A stretch of 64,000 bases of DNA from Parelaphostrongylus tenuis (GCA_019055375.1 JAHQIW010005183.1:31044-95043); one strand, 5' to 3'. Shown: positions 20,901 through 32,627, counted from the first letter of the stretch. Notes: generated by a model from the sequence alone, not told the origin. Program-made: numbers and translations.

Positions 20901-21664
20901 AAGCACGTGTATCGGGCTCTATAAGTCAGCCCTCTTTGATAGACCACTGACATGCGTGGCTCAAAAATAATTACCAGGCATATCGAGTTCAATTAATACA
21001 CTGGAACTTGTATAGGTTTATTGCTGGAGCTCTTACGGCTCTTTCGGCAATGGTGGCTATCGAGACACCATGTGTGAATGTGCTTACTAAAATGGATCTT
21101 TTGTCTGATCGAAATAAAGCATTGGTATGTGTTTGTCTTTCAGAGGTTACGGTTTTCCATTTTTTAAATAAAGTAATTTGTTTCAGGTTGAAGATTTTCT
21201 CGATACTGACACTAGAAGCATTGTTGAACACGACACAGTCCACATCTGGAACGAACGTCATCGCCAATTGACTAAGGCCATAGCACAGGTGCGTCAACTA
21301 AGAGGACAGCTACTATAGTTTATATGGAAGAAGAGTGCTAGCAAAGCACTGACTTTGGTGGTGTAGTGGTAGCGCACGCTCTCGGTATAGGTGGACCGCG
21401 TTCACCCCCGCCTGGGGTTGAATGTTTTGCATACCATCATTACTCTTAGATATGAAAATGTTAGGTAAGGTGTGTTTGATTCAAATCCAAACCAACGTTT
21501 TGTAGGTAATCGAAGATTATTCCATTGTAAAATTCGTTTCGTTGAATTCGGATGATGAGGAGAGCATCGAGCAGTTATTGCTGGTTATCGATACCACTAT
21601 ACAGTATGGAGAGGATCTAGAGGTTAAGGACAGATATCCGGAGGAACAAGATCCAGAGGAGTGA
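17972..21664 (+). CDS. GPN3: GPN-loop GTPase 3 (GPN3), complete, 8 exons
   Basis: GPN3 is a cytosolic GTPase needed for assembly and nuclear import of RNA polymerase II. Exons: 17972-18016, 18090-18198, 18977-19064, 19134-19271, 20400-20465, 21016-21124, 21187-21288, 21506-21664; all phases join and give 271 residues, close to the usual length near 280. Seen in order: P-loop GPAGSGKSTYC (residues 9-19), [10 protein letters not shown], the GPN-loop motif [55 protein letters not shown] (G4) and IQYGEDLE near the C-terminus. The 69-bp intron 19065-19133 is a multiple of three and has no stop, so it is easily mistaken for coding sequence; splicing at GA/GTTGGT restores the family spacing [11 protein letters not shown]. 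The terminal GAGTGAGG could also be a donor (GA/GTGAGG) joining 21741 onward, giving a different tail. Intron 5 holds a hammerhead-bearing inverted repeat, and intron 7 a tRNA-like repeat. Confidence 0.95.
18645..18735 (+). repeat. tRNA-like repeat
   Basis: The ends ACCTCGGCTGAG and GTCCGAGGT resemble an acceptor stem. Inside are CACGCGCTCCCGAGAAGG and a B-box-like CAGGTTCAAGTCCC. Related to the repeats at 667, 27254 and 41276. It lies in GPN3 intron 2. Confidence 0.45.
20000..20215 (+). repeat. Interspersed repeat shared with 46573-46795
   Basis: Matches the reverse complement of 46590-46790. Shared blocks include ACGTCC(T/C)ATGGAACGCC, CAGCA(A/T)GGCT, TCCTCGAGA, TGCAAGGAG and GAATTGAATGCTAGAA. 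No coding potential seen. It lies in GPN3 intron 4. Confidence 0.6.
20629..20672 (-). ncRNA. Hammerhead ribozyme, minus strand, left arm
   Basis: On the minus strand: helix I GCCCGA with TCGGGC, core CUGACGA, helix II GAUC-GCAA-GAUC with a GNRA tetraloop, then GAAA with one extra A and the ACACGUGU helix III. Predicted cleavage is after GUA. The extra A after GAAA may weaken it. Confidence 0.75.
20875..20917 (+). ncRNA. Hammerhead ribozyme, right arm
   Basis: Helix I 20875-20880 with 20912-20917, core CUGACGA 20881-20887, helix II GAUC-GCAA-GAUC, then GAAG in place of GAAA followed by CACGUGUA. The G for A at the helix III junction would make a G-U pair, so activity is doubtful. It is transcribed in the sense direction with GPN3. 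Confidence 0.7.
21355..21420 (+). repeat. tRNA-like repeat in GPN3 intron 7
   Basis: GTGGTGTAGTGGTAGCGCAC is a good A-box match and GCGTTCACCCCC a poor B box. The head resembles the first tRNA-like unit of the dimeric SINE at 7140-7220. No canonical clover-leaf. Confidence 0.45.
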
Positions 21665-22300
21665 GGAAAAACGTATTTCATTTATTCGTGTCTTATTTAG
21701 TGTCATCTCTGAGTTTTTATTGCTTCTCATTGTCCACAGCGAAAAAATTGCCCACCAGAGAAATTATAATCAGATAGGTACTTATGATGCCGGTTCTACA
21801 CTTATTTTTGTTTGAATTCTCATTATCTCCGTTGGTTTTGCTGTTCAGCATTCAACCAATGTAAATTTATTTGCTGTATCTTCAGTGGCTAACTTCAAAT
21901 GCTTTAAATAGCGGTTCTACAAAGTTACAAAGTTTTCTAAAGATAGATAGTTTTCGAATTTCTACGATTATTTGAGGTATAGTGCTCTAAGCACGAGATC
22001 GTCTCGCTGTATTTCATGTAGGGTAGTGCTTCGGTAACGCATTTGTCTACCTCTGTTATTTGAGTTGTTTCGACAGGAGTTTCTCTCATTGATATCACTT
22101 TGATTTGATGATTTACCCAAGTTTAGTGTTATTTGTTATACTTCGTTTTCATTCTATCTGTTACCTGTTGTCCTTGATTGAAGATTCTATAGTTATCTGT
22201 AGTTCTTACTTCTCATGGGTTATCAGCATTCCTGGTACGTATCTTTGTGATTCCGATCATTATCGATGTTTTTGTCTGAATCTGAACTTTTGAGACTTTA

Positions 22301-22310
22301 GCTGTCGAAT
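22301..22310 (+). promoter_or_regulatory. Possible trans-splice (SL) acceptor upstream of KANSL2
   Basis: A pyrimidine-poor but acceptable acceptor ending TTTAG lies 15 bp before the KANSL2 start codon at 22326. Nematode mRNAs commonly receive a spliced leader at such a site. GPN3 ends 660 bp upstream on the same strand, so the two genes could share an operon with wide spacing. This is inference from position only; no transcript evidence is available. Confidence 0.35.
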
Positions 22311-22325
22311 TGGAGTTTTGCGACA

Positions 22326-25300
22326 ATGGCGGACGATGATGGGAGCCCAAATAGGCGAGACTCTGGGTGAGCTCTACTGAGGTTTTTCTAGTAGTGTCTT
22401 ATGTTCGTAAGGTTTGTGCTTGCACCTGTAATTATTTTATTTTAGCGAATCTGATAAATCTGGAGGACTTAGGGAAGTTCACAATGATGAGGTGAAATTT
22501 ATCACGCTTCCATTTGTGTAGATTGTCACTAGTCAAAGAATGTTAGGATTTGAAGGCTGAAGTAATGGAAACATCATCGCCAATGCTCTCATCTAATGAT
22601 ATAGCAGCTGCTGATTTGGATGGCGGTGATGACCACGATCATGGTTCTCCAGCGGGGTCGGTGCACAGCAGTGGAGGTACTTTCTCCTCTTTTCATATGC
22701 CTGGAAATCTCCTCAGAACGTTGCGAATGTTAAGCCTCATCTCCACATATACCATCCAACCAAAACAACAATGATCAGAAAGGTGAAAAGAGCTCCTGTT
22801 CTCGTCGAAAAAGAGGTGGAGGACAGACTTCAGTCATTTGTCAATTTGTCGACACCACAGGCCGAGGAATCGTGGTCAGTTTTGGTGTATAGATATTCTG
22901 TTTAGGTTTTTTTTTTGAGTTCACATTGTGTATATTAGACTACTCCCACTTCATAACAAAGAGAATCATGAATGGCTCATGTCTCCTATTTTTCGATCGT
23001 CTTCGTACTTGATGAAGATAAAAAAACATTGGAAAATTCTGACAACTTTCTCGAAAATATTATCTGGTCATGTTCGCGAAGACCGAATTTTGTCAACGTT
23101 TCCGTGACTGTGTTCTCGTTTGCGAAAAACCTTCGGTAATTTTTTGGTAACGACATCTCTTGAGGTCTTGCTTTATTGATAAATCGTCATAGCTGACCTC
23201 GTCCTGTTGTTCCAAGAGTGTATAATTTTATAAGGTCTCCCTTAATTCAATTTTCCTTAAAACAACTTGAATTTTACTGTCAAAGTGTTTTGTAGTAGAA
23301 TTGCACAATTATGCATACGATGTGTCACCCTAAACGTCGGATTTGTGTAATTGAATCTCTATTAATAGTCCTTAGAAAATCTTTCTATCAATTTCACCAT
23401 TCATAAATAAATAGATTGTTTCCTTTTAGAACAGACAAGTGTTGTTATAAAAGGATCACTGAACACCGGCTGACGTTTCAGTGGTTTCACAACTTTGAGT
23501 GCCAGGAAGGGTCAAAAGACGCGCAGTGTATTTAGTCGAACTCTTTTTTTAGCTTTAGCACCAGAGCTCGAAATCTAAATCTTAGTTGCTTTGGAAAAGT
23601 ACTTCTGTTGAAATACTAATCAGTTTGTTTTTTGAGTTTTAGTTAGTGATGGAGACCAGCCGCGCCGTCTTGCATGGGTGAGAATGTGCCAAGCTTAGGT
23701 TAAATAATAAGCATTGGCTTCAGACGCGTGATCTAATATGATTAGGTTCTTCTTCTAGTGGTCCATCTTCTATCTGTTGTGATTACGCCATGTTTGACTG
23801 AATCTCTACATGTTGGGTTTTCTTTTCCAAGCTCTGAGGAAATTGAAACCATTGATAATTCAGTCAGTAATAAGTAACAGTACATCTGTGGTACAAGATG
23901 AAGAAAGAAAGCAGTTAAAAATATAGTAACTAAGTACAAAACAAATGGAAGCGATACGCTGTATTGCAGAAATAGTGATAGAACTAGAGATCCAATAGGG
24001 CAGTGATTAACATACGTTCCTGATATGTAAGAAACGCGGGTTCTACTCCCACTTGAGCTTCAAAGTTCTGCCTACAATCCTGTACTATTGCAAATCCTAA
24101 GCAATGTTATACAAACGCGAAATGAGCTGGAAGCGTGATGACGACCTCAGAATACCAACTAAAGGCAGATGTCCCTGCAATAGGCGTCGCTATTCCCATC
24201 GACTGTTTTTTCGGTTGTGCAGGTGTTGAATGCAAAACGGTTACAAGCACTTCTCAGTCGACTGTGAGACAAAGTAATGTGCCATCTACTATCGCTCTAT
24301 AGATCCTTTTTAGGATTTTCAAGAAGGCGAGACGTTTGAAACAGCCGCTTTCGCATAAATATCCTTTCAAAAGCCTCTTTCTTCTGCTTGTGAAAAAAAC
24401 TTCACCTTATTCGTCGGTAGCGGGATATCTAAACTGATAAATGTGATCGCTAACATGTTGATTTTTCTACAGAATTCCTTTATTTGAAACCTCTGGAAGT
24501 GCACTTTCTCATATTGTATCACTCGATAAGATGCAGAAGACTCGTGAAAATATCTTCGTCATTCTTTGACCTATGTTTTTGCTACCATAATGGAGTTTTT
24601 GCCGATGTGCACGGCGTTCAAAAGACGTGTTCCTAAGGGTTTGATTAATTTCAGTGTAAACAACGAGCTATTCTTGGGTACAAATTCTGTATACGACACA
24701 TTCTTCTGGACCCATCAGCACCTTACAAGCAGTGTGAACATCATCGAAAGCCGAAAAGTAGGTACTTGTAGCTCGGGCAGTTTTTTTTGTTACTTGCTTA
24801 CTTGAGTAATTACTTGTTGTTATTTATTACTTGTTGCTTGTTAGCACTTGTGCAAGCTTCACGACATTGTATAAATTTTACATTAGTTTTATTGAGCCGA
24901 CCTATCACTCTTTCACTTTTTTCGAGCTGCTTTCACTACGTTTCATCAAGTGATACGGCTCCAAGTAACCGAAAAACCCCATCAGAACAAATTGTTCTTG
25001 GAATTTCTCGGTTTTCAACGCTGTCATCTGCTGTGCTTCCCAGACATTCAGAAAAAGCAGGTGTCTTTATTGTCTCAAGACTGATGATTGTGGATATCAC
25101 TGCGTTTCTCAGATCGGTTGTTTACATCTTTTTTGAATCATACGTTACATGAAAAGCAGTTCGGCGGCCGATGAAAGCATTCCTTTTCTCATATGGTTTG
25201 GTAGTACATCGTGAAAAAACTTTTTTCCTTGTGCCGGTCAAATTTCAGAGATTTTCTATTCAGCCCATATCTGTTGTTCTAGAGTTAAATATTTTAGATG

Positions 25301-28300
25301 GGTGTCTCTATTTCTCAAAGTTTATTCCTGCTATTTGCTGACGATTTTTCGATGAAATCAATTTGAGCACCATTGTTGACTATTGACTATTAACAATTCA
25401 TGAAAATTAAAAATGAGATGGGATTGTAGATTTCTTTATTTATTCACCCCTGCATCCTCTGCTTTGTCGTTTTTTATAGGGTTGAAGTAGTACCGAAATA
25501 TTCGGTAAACTGCCTTTTAGTCCTCACGTTAAAATGATCTATGAAATGTGACGTTTCAGGTAAGAAAGACCTTGCCACGCGGTGTACAAATGCTATTCGT
25601 AAGGACAAAGAGGAAAACTTCTGCAGTACTCATCTGATCATGAACGGAATGAAGGTTGGCGTTCATACTTTCCCTGTTCTCATATTTATCTCTCCCTATG
25701 ATTTTGTGCTTTTAAGGAAGCCAAAAAGAAGGAAAAAACCTCCGCTGCTCCTCCAACGAACACCGATGGCGCTGATATAGCCGAGCCTGTAGAATCGATG
25801 CAAGTAGTTCCTGGAAACGTTGACTGCTCAAGTGCCGGACAACCATTTGTATCACCGAACGAAATCCCCACCATCTTATCTCCCGACTGTCATGATGTTT
25901 CGCAGCCCTTCGCAGCATACACGGAAGCGGGGAGATTTGCTGGAGCATCGGCGTCGAGTTCTCCATTGATTGCCTGTGTGACTACATCTACGGTGACCGG
26001 TGTCATACCACAGCAACCAACCGTCGCTCCTACAACCGTTGTTCCAGCTATGTCGTCTACCCGACAGTCACTGCTGCCACAAGTGCCATCGGGCGCTACC
26101 ACACTAAGGCAGTATGTGCAAAACAACACCTTCCTTTCTGGAAATTCACTTCGTCAACCAGTACCTTCGTCCAACACTTCAGTACAACAACGACAACCAG
26201 CGCTTTTCCCGGTTGCTATTGCCGGATCGAGGGACACACGTCAACCGGTGTTAGCACAGCTCAACATGGAGACTAAGCGGCACTTCGGAGTGCCAACTGG
26301 ATTAGTATCGTCATTAGAACCACATATTGCGGCAACAGGTACGATACGTTCTTAGTTTCGGATCATTTTCATTGTGATAATTGGTAATTACTTGATCAGA
26401 AGTCAATTTTTTGAATGACTGAGGTACCTATGAGTGCGTTTAGGATCGACTTGGAGTTTTGCTCTCAAGTAACTGCAATTCGGTTTTTAGTCACGTTTAT
26501 CGTGTTGTGATAAAAGCCTTAATCGTAGTATTTTCCTTGAAACGAGGTAGAGCAGGGTTAGTGTTTTAATGTCATAGGATTAGGAAAAAGTTCTGAGAAA
26601 ATGGTTATAACTTTTTGGGTATCGGCCACTTTTTGTGTTTTTGGGCTCATTTGAAAACCCGCCTTCTCCCGCGTTGATTGGTACATAATCTATTCACTTC
26701 GTTGATGCGTTGTTGATGATGATACTGATGCATCTTGACGCGTTCGCTTGCCACCGTTGTGTTTGAACCCAACAGCTATTCGATCATCATCAACAACTCA
26801 ATTTGCTCGCTTGTTAGTTCCATCTTGAAATAAGTAGGTAAAGCGGGAGAATTCGGGGTTTCAAATGAGCCCGAAAACACAAAAAATGCCCGACACCCAA
26901 AATGCTACAAGCATTTTCTCAGAACTTTTTCCCCATCCTATTACCATTGAACAAATTGGTACTTCAAGCCGTGGTACGGTCCCCTCCTCGACCACTCTCT
27001 TGCGGTCAGTCAATTAACGTCCTAGAGAACGCCTTAGCTCAGCTATTTTCAAGACTGGATGGGGAATCGTCTCGAGCAACATTCTATGAACTTCATGGAA
27101 AAAATAAAACCCCTGAGCAGTAGGCGAAGTAGCGCTATAACGAAGTCTGTGCTGAAGTTTAAATTCACTTTTTGGAGCATTATATGCACAGTCTTCAGTT
27201 GTTTAGCGTGCAAGTATCTAATCAGTAGCGTAGAAAGAGTATTAGCGAAATGGGCGTCAGTGGTGTAAAGGGTGTGAGCACGCGCTCCCGGATAGAGTAG
27301 GACGCGGGTTTGAGTCCCACTGACGCAGTTTTACACATCACTGGGTATATCTGTATGACCAGTGATGTAGATTGAATGATACATCACAGCACCGATAAAG
27401 CGGTCAGACAAAAAGGATTCTATCAGGTAAATGCTGCGTTCCGGACAAATCCGATGTTAAATTACCGAGCCGGCTGTAAGAAACGCTTGGTAAGCCCTGA
27501 TCGCAGTACCAAACCATCGACCACATGCGTGTCGCAACCTATCCCTAACCACTACAGCTCACTTGCTATGAGTAGAAAGTGTACTTTAGATGAATCTGTC
27601 AACTGCGACATAATTCATTTAAAATATCTAATTATGTGATATTAGCGCCAACAACTGTTTAAAGTAGATGTGTTCTAGATGTGTCAAACAGCATGGCACC
27701 ATGTATGATGCCTCCTCATCAATTGGCGGAACGTGAAGAAAATCGAATTTATGCTCAGCAACCACCAGTGAATATCGTTCAAGGCGTTGAACAGCATTCT
27801 GCCACAGCACCCTTGTGTCCTCCAACAATGATCGAATCTCAGCCGAACAGTGCCCATGTACAACGCACTCCTCTTTCTGGTAATTTACAACAACAGCTGC
27901 TACAGACTCGACAACAGCCGCAGCAGCAGCCACAGCAGCAGCAAAAAGTGAACTTTAGCCAGGTATCCTGGTGTTTTGTGTACTAGAAGTGTTCTTTCCT
28001 TTTTACAAGAATAAATGGCATTTTAGCGACAAATTCCACCGGGTGCATTGGCTGCATTACGTGCTCAAGCCCATCGCACTCGTTCAATGTCCTCAACTGC
28101 GATACAAAGGAATCATCCGCAGCTAGCAGCGAAGGTAAAAATTTGGATTTGTGTCAGATTATGACAAGTCGTGGTGATGCACGTCCGGTTTAGTAAAACG
28201 ACCTCTTCACAACTGATTCGTTGATATGGCTTGATTCTTTTCTTTCACTGTTATCTCGATCTCCCGGTATCTTTTTTTTTGTAAATTTTTTGTAAACTGT

Positions 28301-31300
28301 ATTCTGCGGACATTCGGTGCACATCTCGGTAGAGGAGGAGGTGAATGTACATGAGGATGTTGAATGTTGCAAGTACATCACATTGAAATTTGAACAATTC
28401 TTAATTTTCTTCTTGAGCCAGACACGAGGTGTTATATTATTCCTTATTATTCAACAGCTGGAGCGCATGTGGCGCAGTGTAGAGGTGCTCTGCGTCCCAC
28501 ACGAGGTCAATGGTTCGATCTCGCGTTCATGGCTCACCAAGCCATCCATCCCTCCGGGGTCGGTAAATTGATACCAGACAGCTCTCAGACTTGTCTGGGA
28601 GGATAAGCAGCACTGACTCGGTTCAGCGGGAGGCCACCGCGAGTCATTGTAAAGGCCAGATATGCATCAATCACCTCAAACGAAGTTAAAAATTGAAGAC
28701 GAATGCATGGCGTATCCCTCATCCCTCAACGCCGAGAGCTTTATCCTTTTTTTATTCAACAGGTGACATTTCGGCAGTTCGCCTTCTTCGGAGAATGGAG
28801 AGCTCATGTTGTCTACAGTTAATCAGTCAGACACCTCCATTACTTCTTTAGAAAAAACAAACCTAGAAATCAATACTCACTTCTTTTTTCATGTGTTCCC
28901 ACTGAATGATGTAAGTGGAGATTACCTTAAGAAGATCACATAGGCTCGTGATGCACCCCATCCATCAAGACAACAGTCTTATATACTGGCTCATATCACG
29001 AGCGATAACGAGTTATTCTTCCGTGCGGTTTATAGTTGGATTGGTTTTGTTAATCCAAAGTGCTTCAAGAATTTTTCGCGTTGATGTTTTTTGTTCCTGC
29101 GTAGGATGATGACCTCGATCTCAAAATCAAATTCGTCGTGTCTGTGTTCTCTATGCTTCCCTTTCGGGGTGCTTTGTCTATTAAGACGGTTGTCAGCCAT
29201 ATTTTGCAATCTTTCGTTGTACAGAGACGGTCAGAAGCGCTTGCGAACTAATTGGCGCCTCAGAGTTGTCGGTGGTATCTTAATCATACTTACCGATTGC
29301 TCTAAACCTGCTCTTTTCAAACGACGTCTTATAGCTGGACTTATTTAAAAAAAAAGGTGGGAATGAACGGGATTCTGCTTTCGTTGGAATTTTTGTTCGA
29401 AGTGTCCTTTCCTCCAAACCTAAGCCGAGGGATTACAAATTTGTAGTCATTAGAAATGGCTATTTTCGGAGCCAGTTTCATAGATTCCACTCTCTGTTCT
29501 CCTCCAACACACACACCGGCTGCTATTCGAATTATGTTTTTCGCTAAGAACCAGGATATTTTTATTACTTGGCTTTCGGTATCATTTCGTAGTGTAGCCG
29601 ACAAGTTTATTTGTACGTTCAAGAGGGGGAGCTAATTATCTTGTGGTATCTCACGGGTAAATCTTATGTACTCCCATTGTTCATTCAGCAACCTAAAACA
29701 TCTATCCAATTCCTCTTGAGTGGAAGAGATAACCAAACAATCATCTATAAACCTACAGTAGAGTAATGACTGGAGATCTATTACTGGGGCTTCCACTTTT
29801 ACATAAATGCGATAGCTAGGCGAGGCGCCAGTCGCTGCCTCATCGCCAACCCTTTAATTTGTGCTAAGTACAAACATCCCAAAGTTCAAAATTGAAATTC
29901 TTTCTGAACCTCAGGTGAAGAAATTTCTAAGCCACGTTATGGAAATCTTCGATGCTAACTTCGCATCTCAAAAGCTTAGTCAATAACGGTCCTCATGGTG
30001 ATTTGCTTTTCTAGTTGCTGGAAGGAGGAGTACGGAATCCACGAAATTCTCGCTATGCAGCTGCTCTTTCTATAGCAATCGCCCGTCAAAACCAGCCACT
30101 TCCATGGAACGCGCCTCCAATCGCACGCAGAACACCTCCATCCAGTGAAGATGAGGATTTTGGCAAAGAGACAAATGGCAATAAGGTATAGAATCGTTGT
30201 AATTGTGAAACATAGATCATATGTCAGCATCACTTCCAGGTGATTCGACTCAGAATGAAGCGCCAACGTCGACGGATGGTTGGCATTTATCGTGCTATTC
30301 CGGAAATCGACTCCTTGTGTCGTGCAGTGGAAGACGTCGACTATGATAAGACGGACCTATTTCCGCTGGGTACCTAACTATCAACTATTGAGTCTATTGA
30401 TCGTCAAGATCTTCCCAGATTCTTTACATCATTATTCTAACTTTCTCCAAAGATTGAGAACTTGTAAAAATGTTTTGATTTTCAAGGTTTGGAACCTTCG
30501 GATGATGAAGATGCGACCTATCCATCGTCGTCGATTCTTCCAACTGCAAGCCTCGCTGTATCTAGTTATTCTGGTGATTTGTCCACTCAACTCTATCTAA
30601 TCAAAAAGCAGCTTCGACTAGAAAGACATGCATTGTTAAAGCAGGTGTAGAAGTTGTCGTAGATTTTAATGGATTAGCCGACGAGTGGTTCTGCAATATG
30701 AGTTAGTTCAGGCGCAGTTAAATGCGCATATAATGTGTACTTCGCGACGACTGCCGTTGAGTGTGGGTGCTGCACTTCGCCAACGCTGCGATCCGTCTCC
30801 TCCACCACTACAACTGGCGCCTGCATCCTTACGCAGATGCTGCCAATTGGACAACACCAACAAACAACGGTATCTTACGATTTATCTGTTTTTTGTGCCT
30901 TCCTCTGAGTCTAGACGTAACATACCAAGCCAGCCATATCAAATTATTCAACTTGAGATGTCCCAAATGTGGTGAAAATTTGATCTGGAAACAAATTCAC
31001 AAGTCTAGTGATTGAACGAAGCAACTGATTACCGCTTTATGTGAGAATGGTTGACGGTGTGTTCCTACACGTGATGTAAATCTTTCCAGACTTTATGTAT
31101 TCAGAAAAGATACATAATTTCTTGCACGCCTTACTCGATGTAAAAACTTCTTCTTCAAACTTTCTGCGATTATTTGAAAGTTTCAGTTTCGGCGCGTCAG
31201 TAATGGTTTTGTTTTTTAACGGTCTCTTATTGCGTTGTAGCAGCAAAAATCATACCATGTTTTACACTGATCTTGTTTCACGTGCTCTGCTGCGATGTGT

Positions 31301-32627
31301 GGATGACTTTTCATTGAGCTTTTGGTAATCTTTCGACAACAAAAATCTTCATTTTAAAGTTAAATTGGTCTAAAAAAAGATAGGAACGCCGTAAGAGCGA
31401 AAAGAGATTCCGGTTAGCACTTGAAGTTCCCTTCGTAATGCGAGATATATGCATAAAAAGCATATGACCAAGTAGAGAAAAAGTTTTTTTTGGAGAAGAG
31501 GAAACAAACCTAATTAGATTTTCGTGAATGCGCGGTGCCTTCGAATTGTGCTGTGCGATCGATCACCTGCCGCCCTGAAAAGGTTGACAACCTCATTTAG
31601 TAGAAAATTAATCTGAGTAATTGAGTCTTTGAAAGAAATTTTTCGGCCTCAAGAGAATTCCGTGTCGCATCAACTTTCTAACAAATAACAACTGTATTTT
31701 ACGTCGTAACTGACCAACGCCACGTTTATCACTTGGGCGTTGATGTTCTAGAGGTTCTTCGTAATTGAATGATAAATTACTGACCATTGATTTGGTTTTT
31801 GCAACTGAAAATCTAATCTGAATGGATAGTCGTTTGTGAAATAGAGCATTTGGAACTCATATTTTCTGGACCTTTCAGTAAAGGATGTGGTAAAGAAAGC
31901 GTTGATATCTTCGTCTTTATTTTTCTATTTTATCGCTTTTGTGCAACATAACTGCTTTAGAGCTCTCTTGTGTAGCTTTAACGCCAGTTATTTCAGGTGC
32001 GAACGAGCCTGTTTACCGATGTCAAATCACTGTGTGCATCATGTATTATACAATGTAAATCAGCGACTATTCGTATTCTGTACACAATCGTTTTGTCGTC
32101 GTCCGGTGAACTCTATTGACGCATTGTTATGGGACGGAAAATGTCCACTGCATAGACAATCGAGGGAGGACAGATATGGTAAGTTCTAGCGAAGGAGCTC
32201 GACAGGCTACTAGTACACCATGGAACATCATTCATTTGGCTGATAAGAAAAACGATATATTCCTCGGAAGTCAACAAGTGAGAGTATGATTTTGGCTGCG
32301 TGCGTTCACCAGCTGAGTTGTCTGCTTCTTAAAGCTTTTCTTCTCGTGACGTTCATTCATTCGTTTTTAGGGCCGGCACCAGTTTATGAGAGCAGTTCGT
32401 TCATAAGTTCAGTATCGTCGATCGGCTCGCCGCTTGGTGACGAGTCGTCTGCAGCGAGTCCTATGTTTCAAAGTGATCCACATCATGCACTGCTTGCTGA
32501 TACCGCAGCGCCACTCAATTGTCAACTATCATTAGATGTTTCGCATTCATGGGATGACGTTACTGAGTTCTTGATGTCGGAAGGTTTTCCAGTCGATTCT
32601 CCGAACTCTCAAGTGACACCTACGTAG
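22326..32627 (+). CDS. KANSL2: KANSL2/NSL2 homologue (NSL histone acetyltransferase complex), about 15 exons
   Basis: KANSL2 is a zinc-binding scaffold subunit of the NSL complex around the MOF acetyltransferase; the C. elegans counterpart is sumv-1. Exons: 22326-22366, 22446-22491, 22547-22660, 22717-about 22877, 24655-24757, 25560-25654, 25717-26338, 27679-27962, 28027-28134, 30015-30185, 30240-30369, 30487-30644, 30712-30869, 31997-32178, 32371-32627. First zinc finger: [20 protein letters not shown] followed by [19 protein letters not shown]. Second: [17 protein letters not shown], then QRLFVFC, CRRPVN and CPLH. Between them is a long Ser/Thr/Pro/Gln-rich linker (a Gln run near 27900) and a basic helix ([14 protein letters not shown]), making about 875 residues, longer than the vertebrate protein (about 490). 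The first cysteine of finger 1 should lie on an exon between 22877 and 24655 that I could not place, and the donors at 22660 and 22877 are uncertain. Introns carry a MITE, a Penelope-like fragment and a SINE. Confidence 0.88.
24000..24058 (+). repeat. Weak tRNA-like repeat
   Basis: GGCAGTGATTAACATACG followed by a B-box-like GCGGGTTCTACTCCCAC. Part of the same loose family of tRNA-derived heads. It lies in a KANSL2 intron. Confidence 0.35.
26566..26945. mobile_element. MITE with about 90-bp terminal inverted repeats
   Basis: Left end (26577-26672) and right end (26843-26940) are inverted copies: GGAAAAAGTTCTGAGAAAATG matches CATTTTCTCAGAACTTTTTC, and GGGCTCATTTGAAAACCC matches GGGTTTCAAATGAGCCC. 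The centre of about 170 bp holds CATCATCAACAAC-type repeats and no coding sequence. The class of its transposase is unknown. It lies in a KANSL2 intron. Confidence 0.75.
27254..27326 (+). repeat. tRNA-like repeat with long perfect end stem
   Basis: GCGTCAGTGG at the start pairs perfectly with CCACTGACGC at the end (10 bp). Inside are GAGCACGCGCTCCCGGATAG and the B-box-like GCGGGTTTGAGTCCC. The length of 73 matches a tRNA, but the D and anticodon arms do not form properly, so it is a pseudo-tRNA or SINE head. It lies in a KANSL2 intron. Confidence 0.5.
28395..29890 (-). mobile_element. Penelope-like retroelement fragment (RT C-terminus plus GIY-YIG), decayed
   Basis: Read on the minus strand with frameshifts and stops. 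Near 29650-29850 is a reverse transcriptase end with [20 protein letters not shown] and EYIRFTRE. Near 29030-29330 is a GIY-YIG-type region with [10 protein letters not shown] followed by GIY-YIG is the Penelope-like layout. The 3' tail shares CTTCTTGAGCCA with the copy at 45485. A SINE (28458-28751) is inserted in the tail. It lies in a KANSL2 intron, antisense to it. Confidence 0.75.
28458..28751 (+). mobile_element. SINE with 11-bp target-site duplication
   Basis: Direct repeats TTATTCAACAG at 28447-28457 and 28752-28762 bound it. The head GAGCGCATGTGGCGCAGTG (A box), B box AATGGTTCGATCTCG and family body are well preserved, ending in AGCTTTATCCTTTTTT. It interrupts the Penelope-like fragment at 28395-29890, so it is younger than that fragment. 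Confidence 0.85.
31150..31620. repeat. Unclassified interspersed repeat, copy 2
   Basis: Shares GTTGTAGCAGCAAAAATCAT-like sequence with about 1975 and 8180, and CGATCGATCACCTGCCGCCC with about 2337-2357. No coding potential. It fills a KANSL2 intron. Confidence 0.35.

Larger units (their letters stand above)
20557..20990. mobile_element. Inverted repeat with two opposed hammerheads in GPN3 intron 5
   Basis: Left arm about 20557-20693 and right arm about 20846-20990 are inverted copies (CTTGGTAATCATTTTTAAGCC with GGCTCAAAAATAATTACCAG; GAGGGCTGACTTATAGAGCC with its complement). Each arm holds a hammerhead, minus strand on the left and plus on the right. The about 150-bp centre has no recognised content. 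The element differs in sequence from the 2788/6584 family but has the same design. Confidence 0.75.

Noticed and set aside
22105..22125. TTACCCAAGTTT between GPN3 and KANSL2, similar to the 3' part of the nematode SL1 leader
   Set aside because: Only about a dozen bases match and the following sequence is not SL RNA, so chance is likely.
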